A stretch of DNA of 64,000 nucleotides. Origin: an uncultured Sphingopyxis sp. (GTDB taxonomy: Bacteria; Pseudomonadota; Alphaproteobacteria; Sphingomonadales; Sphingomonadaceae). Shown here piece by piece: positions 16,644 through 25,082 of the stretch (positions are counted from its first letter, which is position 1; each line of letters opens with the position of its first letter). The translations under genes and the position numbers were made by a program. The stretch is taken from NCBI RefSeq assembly GCF_900078365.1, contig NZ_LT598653.1, positions 2,046,001-2,110,000 of the forward strand, read 5' to 3'. The notes under the pieces are model-generated. The model ran no database searches. It was given only the letters and a program-made list of their open reading frames with translations, and was not told the DNA's origin.

Positions 16644-16816
16644 ATGGCGATAGCGTCGTCCAGATGCTGTGGTTCGCGGGCGCATTCACCCTGGTGCTGA
16701 GTTCGCTGCTCGCGCGCCGATTGCCCATGGCCGACTGGCTCAAGATGGCGCTCGCATGGGTCGCGATCTTCGGGCTCGTGTTTCTTGCGATCCGCACGTG
16801 GCAGGTCGCGACATGA
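16640..16816 (+). CDS. small two-helix membrane protein (58 aa)
   Basis: Begins with MNGDSVVQMLW at the ATGA overlap with the hydrolase stop and ends in an ATGA overlap with the YciI-like gene, so it is tightly embedded in the operon. Two hydrophobic segments (about residues 8-24 and 36-52) are separated by an RRLPMADW loop. That loop and the second helix recall the N-terminal membrane part of alphaproteobacterial retropepsin-like proteases, but no protease domain follows. Function unknown. Confidence 0.7.
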   Translation: MNGDSVVQMLWFAGAFTLVLSSLLARRLPMADWLKMALAWVAIFGLVFLAIRTWQVAT

Positions 16817-17151
16817 CGAAATATCTCATCTCCTTTCCGAGCGAGGCGATGACCGTCACCGACGAGGAAATGCCTCAGGTTTCGGCCGATGCGCACGCGG
16901 TGATCGAGGAAGCCAAGGCCGCGGGCGTCTATGTGTTCGGCGGCGGCATCAACGAGCAGGTCGAGCCGGTGCTGATCGCGGGCGACGGAGCTGTATCGGC
17001 GCAGATTTATCCAGGCAGCCGGATCAAGGGCGGGTTCACCGTGCTCGAGCTGCCGACCCGCGAGGAAGCCGTCGAGTGGGCGCGAAAGATCGCGGTCGCC
17101 TGTCGATGCGCGCAGGAGCTTCGCGAGTTCATGTACGATCCGGCGAGCTGA
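16813..17151 (+). CDS. YciI-like (YCII-related) domain protein
   Basis: 112 residues starting MTKYLISFPSEAM. The ferredoxin-like alpha/beta pattern, with GVYVFGGGI, a central strand region and the terminal GFTVLELPTREEAVEWARKIA helix, fits YCII/DGPF-type domains. Family members include dienelactone-like or sigma-associated small proteins of unknown chemistry. It is the last gene of the metG-tatD run. A possible hairpin (TGGGCGG ... CCGCCCA) follows at about 17172-17198. Confidence 0.82.
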   Translation: MTKYLISFPSEAMTVTDEEMPQVSADAHAVIEEAKAAGVYVFGGGINEQVEPVLIAGDGAVSAQIYPGSRIKGGFTVLELPTREEAVEWARKIAVACRCAQELREFMYDPAS

Positions 17152-17249
17152 CTCCCGTTCGCCGCGCGAAAATGGGCGGACCGCACCGCGGCCCGCCCAG
17201 TTGTCGATCGGCGCCATTGGGGTCATCGCCGATCGCCCCATTCGATCGA

Positions 17250-18098
17250 TTACTCGCTGGCGTCCTGCTGCTCGGCCGCTTCCTTGAGCTGGCCTTTCGT
17301 CATCCCGGTCACCAGCACGTCGCCCGAGCCCGCAAAGCTCGCTGCGGGCAGCGTCGCGACGCGGTCGCCGACTTCGACCGTCACCGCCTGCACGACGCCA
17401 CGACCGGTCTGGCGCAATTCCTGCACATGGCCGATCACCTTGCCGCGCGGATCGGTGACGGGCATGCCCGGCGCAACCGCGAACATGCCGTTGCCGCTCG
17501 CCGCGCCGCTGCCCGCGGCGGCAAGCTGGCCGAGGCCGCCCTGGAAGCCGCCCGCGCCCGAGCCCGCGGCGCCGGCACTGCCTGAGACGTTCGACAGCGC
17601 GCCACCGGTCCGGTCGCGGACAGTCCCGACCGCGCCGCGCGCCGTGCCGGCGGCGGTCGAAGTGGTGCTGCGTGCCGTGCCCACGGCGTCGCGCGCGGTT
17701 CGACCCACGAAATCGGTGCCGACGGCCTGCGCATCGAGACTGCCGCTACCCGAAGCCGAACCCGAACCGCTGGCATTGCCGCCGACCGTTCGCCCGAGCA
17801 GATTCGTGTCGCCATTGGCCGACCCCTTACCGCTGGCATCGGCACTGCCCTTGCCCTGGACCCGGCCCGACCGGCGATCGACACGGGCGTCGCCGCGCCC
17901 CGATCCGGTGATGTCGCCGGCGGTGCCGAGGGTGCCACCGATCGGTCCGGTCGGATTGCCGAGCGTGCCGCCCAGCGTTCCACCCAAGCCGCCGCCGAGC
18001 CCGCCGCTGCCGCCGAGCAGCTGCGCCGAAGCGGGGGACGAAAATGCCATGGCCGACGCGGCGAGCGCGAGGGCCGGGATAAAAATACGACGTGCCAT
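17250..18098 (-). CDS. secreted Gly/Ser-rich protein with C-terminal PRC-barrel-like domain
   Basis: 282 residues. Signal peptide ending SPASAQ, then a low-complexity region with LGGTLGG and GSGSASGSGS-type repeats and alternating TARDAVGTARSTT / TARGAVGTVRDRT units (about residues 130-170). The last roughly 70 residues (GMPVTDPRGKVIGHVQELR ... VATLPAASF) look like a PRC-barrel that ends with VTGMTKGQLKEAAE. PRC-barrels normally sit in RNA-processing or photosynthetic proteins; here the protein is exported, so an envelope role is likely but unassigned. It has its own ribosome-binding site (AGGAGAAGG). Confidence 0.75.
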   Translation of the reverse strand: MARRIFIPALALAASAMAFSSPASAQLLGGSGGLGGGLGGTLGGTLGNPTGPIGGTLGTAGDITGSGRGDARVDRRSGRVQGKGSADASGKGSANGDTNLLGRTVGGNASGSGSASGSGSLDAQAVGTDFVGRTARDAVGTARSTTSTAAGTARGAVGTVRDRTGGALSNVSGSAGAAGSGAGGFQGGLGQLAAAGSGAASGNGMFAVAPGMPVTDPRGKVIGHVQELRQTGRGVVQAVTVEVGDRVATLPAASFAGSGDVLVTGMTKGQLKEAAEQQDASE

Positions 18099-18191
18099 TA
18101 TCCTTCTCCTTCGTCTTGCGGCCCGGAGGGGAGGGCCTGAAGGAAGAACGACGGCGCGCTCGAATTTCTTCCGGAAAATTGTGCGAGCCGG

Positions 18192-19460
18192 TCAGCGGCC
18201 GCCGCAATCCCCGCAGATCAGGCCGTGTCCGTAGATCTTGTCGCGCCCCTTTTTGCCAAGGTCGCGCGCTTCGAAGACCAGCGCGGAAACCGCCGACCCG
18301 ATCCGGTCGATCGCGGGAGCGGGATAGTGAGCGGCGAGGCGCCCACCGACGAGCGGAGCGGCGAAAGACGTGCCGCGCAGACGGTCGGTCGCATCGACGC
18401 CGGTCGCGGCCAGCACGGCGTCGCCGGGCGCGGCGAAGTCGATGTGAAGCGCGCGGCCGGCCTCTGGCAAGGCGCGATTCCTGGCATCGACGCCGGTGAC
18501 GGCAAAGACACCCCTGTAGGAGGCGGGATAGGCTGGCGGGGCGGCCGGGCCATCGTTGCCGACCGCCGCGACGATCAGCATGCCGCGCCCCTGCGCGCGC
18601 GATATGGCCGCCGCCAGCAGCTTGTTATCGGGCCCGACGAGGCTGATCGTGGTCACCGCGACGCCGCGCTGAACCAGCCAGCCGAGGGCACGCGCGATGG
18701 CGCTTGCACTGCCGCCCGCCGGATCGGTTCCATAAACGTCGGCCGCCAGCAGCTTCTGCCCCGAAGCCGCCCCTCGCACTGCGCCGTTGCCGATCAGCAG
18801 CGAGGCCACCGCCGTGCCGTGGCGGCTTGCGCGCGGCGCGCCGGCAGCGAAGCCGCGCTGCTCGACGCGGCCCGCGACCGAGGGATGCGCGGCCACGCCG
18901 CCGTCGATCAGCCCGAGCCGGGCGCGGCCCGGCGACGCCGTCGTCGCCAGGGCGGCGGCCGGCAGCGCCCCGCCCGGGCCGCTCGTGAAATAGATATGGT
19001 CGGCGTCGACTTCGGCATCGGGAAGCAGCTTGGCGAGCCGCTTTTGCGCGCGCGCGAGGCTCTGCCCGTCGGGGACCGCGAAGCGGACGATGTCGAGGTC
19101 GATGCCTTCGATCCGATCGCGATCGACCAGCCGGAACCCCTTTTCTGCCGCGCGTGCGATCATCGTCTCGTCGACACCCGTCGCGATGATGATACCGCGC
19201 ACCGCGGGCTGGCCGTCACGGTCGGGCTCGATGCGGTCGCGATTGTCGCGCAACAACGAGGCGATCCGGTCGAGCCGCACCCGCGCGAGCGTGTCGCGCA
19301 CGGCGACGAGCGGCTCGGCGCCGATATCCGGCAGCGAGGGGAGGGTGCGCGCGGGATCGGGAAGCTGGACCGGCGGCAGGGCGATCTGAGCATCGACGCG
19401 CGCCGCCGTTCCAGCGCACAGAAGCGAGAGCATCATGGGCAGGGCGACCAGAGCGCGCAT
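18192..19460 (-). CDS. secreted S8 family serine peptidase (subtilisin-like)
   Basis: 422 residues with a signal peptide ending near VDAQ. Catalytic triad: Asp in LIDGGVA, His in RHGTAVASLL, Ser in RGTSFAAPLVGG; oxyanion Asn in AAVGNDGPAA. A roughly 150-residue N-terminal region before the domain may act as a propeptide or partner-binding part. The C-terminus ends in ICGDCGGR with two Cys. It is divergent from the ECF sigma/anti-sigma pair at 19586, with 125 bases between starts, so a regulatory link is plausible though unproven. Confidence 0.93.
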   Translation of the reverse strand: MRALVALPMMLSLLCAGTAARVDAQIALPPVQLPDPARTLPSLPDIGAEPLVAVRDTLARVRLDRIASLLRDNRDRIEPDRDGQPAVRGIIIATGVDETMIARAAEKGFRLVDRDRIEGIDLDIVRFAVPDGQSLARAQKRLAKLLPDAEVDADHIYFTSGPGGALPAAALATTASPGRARLGLIDGGVAAHPSVAGRVEQRGFAAGAPRASRHGTAVASLLIGNGAVRGAASGQKLLAADVYGTDPAGGSASAIARALGWLVQRGVAVTTISLVGPDNKLLAAAISRAQGRGMLIVAAVGNDGPAAPPAYPASYRGVFAVTGVDARNRALPEAGRALHIDFAAPGDAVLAATGVDATDRLRGTSFAAPLVGGRLAAHYPAPAIDRIGSAVSALVFEARDLGKKGRDKIYGHGLICGDCGGR

Positions 19461-19530
19461 CGAAACTCCTCATATCGGCCGGGCGGAAAAGACAGCGAGC
19501 CCGTCGCGCCCGAAAAATTTAGCATGTCGC

Positions 19531-19556
19531 GGAATAAACGATAGGGTGGCGTCGTT
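19531..19556 (+). promoter_or_regulatory. candidate ECF-sigma promoter
   Basis: GGAAT (19531-19535), 17 bases, then CGTT (19553-19556). This matches the GGAAC-N16/17-CGTT pattern of alphaproteobacterial ECF promoters with one mismatch. It ends 29 bases before the ECF sigma start codon at 19586, fitting autoregulation. Confidence 0.4.
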
Positions 19557-19585
19557 TCTTCCTCGGACACAGCGAAAAGGCGATT

Positions 19586-20074
19586 ATGCGCTTCGAAGAG
19601 GAACTGGTCGAATTATTGCCGCGCTTGCGCCGGTTCGCGCGTGGTTTGACGCGTCATCCGAGCGATGCCGACGATTTGTGCCAGGCCGCGATCGAGCGCG
19701 CGCTGAAATCGCGCGACCAATGGCAACAGGGAACGAGACTGGACAGCTGGATGTACCGCATCACCCGCAATCTCTGGATCGACGAGCGGCGCGCCGCGGG
19801 CCGGCGCGGCGTTCACGCCCCGATCGACGACGCGGTCACGCAGGTCGCGGGCGACGGCGCCGCCGAGGTCGAGGCGGGAGCACTGCGCGGCGATGTCGAC
19901 GACGCGATGGTGCGACTTCCCGACGAGCAGCGCGAAGTGGTGATGCTTGTGCTCGTCGAAGGCTATGCCTATCGCGAAGCGGCGGAAATCCTCGACGTGC
20001 CGGTCGGCACCGTGACCTCGCGCCTCGCGCGCGGCCGCGAGGCCCTGATGTTCCATCTTGGAGAAGCCGCATGA
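19586..20074 (+). CDS. ECF RNA polymerase sigma factor
   Basis: 162 residues with sigma region 2 (DADDLCQAAIERALK ... LDSWMYRITRNLWIDERR) and region 4 (MVRLPDEQREVVMLVLVEGYAYREAAEILDVPVGTVTSRLARGRE). No C-terminal extension. The stop overlaps the anti-sigma start (ATGA), the typical coupled arrangement. A GGAAT-N17-CGTT promoter-like pair lies just upstream. It would direct an envelope or stress regulon controlled by its membrane-bound partner. Confidence 0.96.
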   Translation: MRFEEELVELLPRLRRFARGLTRHPSDADDLCQAAIERALKSRDQWQQGTRLDSWMYRITRNLWIDERRAAGRRGVHAPIDDAVTQVAGDGAAEVEAGALRGDVDDAMVRLPDEQREVVMLVLVEGYAYREAAEILDVPVGTVTSRLARGREALMFHLGEAA

Positions 20075-20775
20075 GCTTCGATCCCGCCACCGTCGCGGCT
20101 TTCGTCGACGGCGAACTCGACGACCTGACCATGCGCCGGATCGAGCGCGAAGCCGCGATCGATCCGGCGCTCGCGGCCGAGATCGCGCGCCACCGCGCGC
20201 TCAAGGCGCGGCTGGCGGCGCATTATGCTCCGATAGCGCAGGAAGCGGTTCCCGAACGGCTCCGGTCGCTGCTCGTCGTCGGCGACAAGATCGATACCAG
20301 CCTGGCCGATCGCCGCAGCGCCGCGCGCGCGCGCTTCAGCGGCATTCATTGGGGCGCCATCGCGGCTTCGCTCGTCCTCGGCGTGGCGATCGGGCTGCGC
20401 CCATGGGTTCCTGCCGCCGATGTGACGATCGATGGCGGCGCGCTGGTCGCGGCGGGCCCGCTCGCCGAGGCGCTCGATACGCAGCTCGCTTCGAACCAAC
20501 CGGACGAAGCCCCGGTACGGATCGTCCTCAGCTTCGAGGACAAGGCGGGGCGCTATTGCCGCAGCTTCGAAAGCCGCGCGATCGACGGCATCGGTTGCCG
20601 CGTGGATGGTCGCTGGCGGATCGAGAGGACGCTGCCGGGCGAAGCCCGCGGCGATTACCGTCAGGCCGCATCGGGCGAGCTTGCCGCGGCAGCGGCGGCA
20701 ATGATGAAGCATGACGCGCTCGACGCCCGAGGTGAACGCGCAGCGCGCGATGCCGGATGGATCGGGCGTCGATAA
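20071..20775 (+). CDS. transmembrane anti-sigma factor
   Basis: 234 residues. The N-terminal cytoplasmic helical segment (FDPATVAAFVDGELDD ... IEREAAIDPALAAEIARHRALKARL) resembles anti-sigma domains but lacks an HxxxCxxC zinc site. A single membrane helix lies around GAIAASLVLGVAIGL (residues 92-106). The periplasmic domain contains two Cys (YCRSF, IGCRV) and could sense envelope or redox conditions. It is coupled by ATGA overlap to the ECF sigma gene and opposite the secreted subtilisin. Confidence 0.88.
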   Translation: MSFDPATVAAFVDGELDDLTMRRIEREAAIDPALAAEIARHRALKARLAAHYAPIAQEAVPERLRSLLVVGDKIDTSLADRRSAARARFSGIHWGAIAASLVLGVAIGLRPWVPAADVTIDGGALVAAGPLAEALDTQLASNQPDEAPVRIVLSFEDKAGRYCRSFESRAIDGIGCRVDGRWRIERTLPGEARGDYRQAASGELAAAAAAMMKHDALDARGERAARDAGWIGRR

Positions 20776-20929
20776 AGATTGTCGGCCGAGCTCCGGTCCC
20801 GAAACAGAAACCCACCGAAACAGGGGCGTGGGACTTTACGGCGGCATCAAGCGATTTTAGACGCGCTTATAAAGCGCCATGCGGTGGAGATCGCTGCTCT
20901 CCTCCGATCGTGAGCGAATTTTATTTAAC

Positions 20930-20943
20930 ATAATATATATTAT
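20930..20943. promoter_or_regulatory. AT-rich 14-bp perfect palindrome upstream of mazG
   Basis: ATAATATATATTAT is fully self-complementary and sits in a roughly 40-base AT-rich stretch that contrasts with the GC-rich surroundings. It ends 11 bases before the mazG ATG, so it may combine promoter -10-like elements and a regulator site. No clear ribosome-binding site precedes the ATG. Confidence 0.4.
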
Positions 20944-20954
20944 CGGATAATCAT

Positions 20955-21728
20955 ATGCCCGATCCGGCCAACCAGTCCCCCATCGATCGCCTGCTCGCCA
21001 TCATGCGCCAATTGCGCAATCCCGACGGCGGTTGCGAATGGGATCTGGCGCAGAATTTCTCGACGATCGCGCCTTACACGATCGAGGAAGCCTATGAGGT
21101 TTCCGACGCGATCGCCGGCGGCGATCCCGCCGCGATCCGCGACGAACTCGGCGACCTTCTGCTCCAGGTGGTGTTTCATAGCCAGATCGCGACCGACGAC
21201 GGCCTTTTCGGTTTCGACGATGTCGCCGATGCGATCAGCGACAAGATGGAGCGCCGCCATCCGCATATCTTCGGCAACGGCCAGACCGGCGATATTCGCC
21301 GGCAGTGGGAAGCGATCAAAGCCGACGAACGCGCGGCCGATGGGCCCAGCGGCGCGCTGGCGGGCGTCGCGCTGTCGCTACCGGCCTTGCTCCGCGCCCA
21401 GAAGCTGCAAGGCCGCGCCGCGCGCGTCGGTTTCGACTGGCCCGATACCAGCGGCCCGCGCGACAAGATCGCCGAGGAACTGGCCGAAGTGGCGAATGCG
21501 GCCGATGACGCCGAGCGCCACGAGGAGGTCGGCGACCTCCTGTTCGCGGTCGTCAACTATGCGCGCAAGCTCGGCGTCGATGCCGAAAGCGCGCTACGCG
21601 ACGCCAATCTGAAATTCGCCCGGCGCTTTGCGGCGATGGAAGATCGCGCGGGCGGCAGCATCGCGGGCCTTTCGCTCGATGCACAGGAGGATCACTGGCT
21701 GGCGGTCAAGGCATCGGAGCGTCGTTAG
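20955..21728 (+). CDS. mazG: nucleoside triphosphate pyrophosphohydrolase
   Basis: 257 residues with two MazG domains. The N-terminal one has CEWDLAQ, YTIEEAYEVSDAI and DELGDLLLQVVFHS metal-binding helices; the C-terminal repeat has ELAEVANAADDAERHEEVGDLLFAVVNYAR. It hydrolyses (d)NTPs to NMP and PPi. It overlaps the convergent hflX by 23 bases at its 3' end. The AT-rich upstream region is described separately. Confidence 0.96.
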   Translation: MPDPANQSPIDRLLAIMRQLRNPDGGCEWDLAQNFSTIAPYTIEEAYEVSDAIAGGDPAAIRDELGDLLLQVVFHSQIATDDGLFGFDDVADAISDKMERRHPHIFGNGQTGDIRRQWEAIKADERAADGPSGALAGVALSLPALLRAQKLQGRAARVGFDWPDTSGPRDKIAEELAEVANAADDAERHEEVGDLLFAVVNYARKLGVDAESALRDANLKFARRFAAMEDRAGGSIAGLSLDAQEDHWLAVKASERR

Positions 21729-23061
21729 AGCCCTTCCGCGCGGGCCACAGCCGCTCGAACCGCGCGCGATCGGCGGGATCGAGCCTTACGGTCAACACAT
21801 GACCCTCGCCCTCCGGCTCATCGGCAAGCACCTCGCCGCGCGCATGGAGCCATGCCATCGCCTCGCCCTGCTCATAGCCGAGATGGATGCGCTGCACCTG
21901 ATGCCGCGCGGTCAATTGTGACGCCATCAGGATGCGCGCGGCCTCGACGCCTTCCCCCGTCACCGCCGAAATGACCGCGACGTCGGGGCGTCGCGCCGCC
22001 ATATCCTCGATGATCGCGCGGCGATCGGCATCGGCGGTGTCGATCTTGTTCCATATCTCGATCTGCGGAATGGCGTCGGGCGCATCGCCCTCCCCGCCGT
22101 CCTGCGGACCGTTCGCGCCGAGCGAGTCCAGAATCGCGCGCACATCGTCATATTGCGCTTCGCTGTCGGGATGGACAATGTCGCGCACATGGACGATCAG
22201 ATCGGCGGTCGTCACCTCTTCGAGCGTCGCGCGGAACGCAGCGACGAGTTCGGTCGGCAGGTCGGACACAAAACCGACCGTATCGGACAGGATCGCCTTG
22301 TCGATGCCGGGTAGCCGGATTTCGCGCATCGTCGGGTCGAGCGTGGCGAACAACATATCCTCCGCCATGACATCGCTGCCCGTCAACCTGTTGAAGAAAG
22401 TCGATTTTCCGGCATTGGTATAGCCGACCAGCGCGATGACGGGCCATGGTGCGCGCTGGCGCTTCGACCGCTGGAGCTGGCGCGTGCGGCGCGCGTCCTC
22501 GAGGCTGCGCCGAATCCGTGCCATCCGGTTGCGGATCATGCGCCGGTCGGCCTCGATCTGCGTTTCGCCCGGCCCGCCGAGAAAACCGAAACCGCCGCGC
22601 TGGCGTTCGAGGTGGGTCCAACTGCGCACCAGCCGGCCCGCCTGATAATCGAGATGCGCGAGCTCGACCTGCAAGCGGCCTTCGGCCGTCGCGGCGCGCT
22701 CGCCGAAGATCTCGAGGATCAGACCGGTGCGATCGATCACCTTCGTGCCGAACGCCGTTTCAAGATTGCGCTGTTGGATCGGGGTGAGCGCCGCGTCGAC
22801 GACCACCAGTTGGATGCCCTTCGCCGCAATGTCGGGCGTGATCGCGTCGATCTGACCGACGCCGAGCAGCGTCGCGGCGCGCGTCTGGCGCAGGCGGAGC
22901 GTGTGGACGGCGGCGACGTCGAGCCCGATCGCCAGCGCAAGTCCCCTCGCCTCCTCGGCCCGCGCGTCGAGGTCGCGCGCGAGCCGCTGGCTATGCCATT
23001 CGGGCACGATGACGAGCGCCGGGGCGCCGCGCGTTACCTCGTCTTCATTGTCGGCCATCAA
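21706..23061 (-). CDS. hflX: GTPase HflX
   Basis: 451 residues. The N-terminal HflX domain and coiled-coil linker (GFGFLGGPGETQIEADRR) are followed by the G domain: GYTNAGKST (G1), DTVGFVSDLP (G3) and NKID (G4). It is a ribosome-splitting or ribosome-associated GTPase, and follows hfq in the same orientation, a widely conserved order. The start (MMADNEDEV) is 17 bases after the hfq stop. The 3' end overlaps mazG on the opposite strand. Confidence 0.96.
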   Translation of the reverse strand: MMADNEDEVTRGAPALVIVPEWHSQRLARDLDARAEEARGLALAIGLDVAAVHTLRLRQTRAATLLGVGQIDAITPDIAAKGIQLVVVDAALTPIQQRNLETAFGTKVIDRTGLILEIFGERAATAEGRLQVELAHLDYQAGRLVRSWTHLERQRGGFGFLGGPGETQIEADRRMIRNRMARIRRSLEDARRTRQLQRSKRQRAPWPVIALVGYTNAGKSTFFNRLTGSDVMAEDMLFATLDPTMREIRLPGIDKAILSDTVGFVSDLPTELVAAFRATLEEVTTADLIVHVRDIVHPDSEAQYDDVRAILDSLGANGPQDGGEGDAPDAIPQIEIWNKIDTADADRRAIIEDMAARRPDVAVISAVTGEGVEAARILMASQLTARHQVQRIHLGYEQGEAMAWLHARGEVLADEPEGEGHVLTVRLDPADRARFERLWPARKGSNDAPMP

Positions 23062-23078
23062 GGTTTTTGGCGGGTCGA

Positions 23079-23582
23079 TCAGGCGTCGTCCGCTTCGCCG
23101 TCACCCTCGCCATTGTCGGTCAGGTTGATCGGCCCGTTCGGCTGAACCGTCGAAATCGCGTGCTTGTAGACCAGTTGCACCTGCCGCTCGCGTTCGAGGA
23201 GCATGCAGAAAAGGTCGAATGCGACGATATCGCCCTGCAGCATCACGCCGTTGACAAGGAACATCGTGACCGACTCGTCCGAACGGCGCACCGCGTTCAG
23301 GAAGACGTCCTGCAGCGCCTTGCCCTTGCTCGCCGGCGCGTCGCGCAGATTGTCGCCGAGCAGCGACAGGTCGAAATCATGCGACGGCATCACGGTCGAA
23401 ATCGCATGCTTGTAGACCAGCTGCGACTGTCCGTCGCGGCGGAGCAGCAGCGAGAAATTGTCGAACCAGGTGATGATGCCCTGCAGCTTGACGCCCTTGA
23501 CCAGGAACATGGTCACCGGGGTCTTGCTCTTGCGAAGCGCGTTGAGAAAAATATCCTGGAGATTCTGATTTTTATCGGACAC
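23079..23582 (-). CDS. hfq: tandem-domain RNA chaperone Hfq
   Basis: 167 residues with two complete Hfq/Sm domains in one chain. Domain 1 (about 4-68) has LQDIFLNALRK, VKGVKLQG and the Sm2 motif YKHAISTV at 57-64. Domain 2 (about 88-150) has LQDVFLNAVRR, VNGVMLQG and YKHAISTV at 139-146. The linker is DLSLLGDNLRDAPASKG. A ring of six Sm folds would need three chains. Domain 1 keeps Lys32 where domain 2 has Met114, suggesting unequal RNA faces. The start is GTG at 23582, preceded by AGGAGG; upstream frame is non-homologous. Tandem Hfq is known in sphingomonads. It lies between ntrX and hflX. Confidence 0.95.
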   Translation of the reverse strand: MSDKNQNLQDIFLNALRKSKTPVTMFLVKGVKLQGIITWFDNFSLLLRRDGQSQLVYKHAISTVMPSHDFDLSLLGDNLRDAPASKGKALQDVFLNAVRRSDESVTMFLVNGVMLQGDIVAFDLFCMLLERERQVQLVYKHAISTVQPNGPINLTDNGEGDGEADDA

Positions 23583-23702
23583 ATTTGCCTCCTGTTCTTG
23601 GCGGTGAAACCGCGGGGTACGGTGCCGGTTTCCTCCGGCTTTCAAGACCTTCTTCAAAAAACGCAATATGCGGCAAAGCACATGGGACGTCTAGGGCAAA
23701 GC

Positions 23703-25071
<1,369 letters not shown>

Positions 25072-25082
<11 letters not shown>

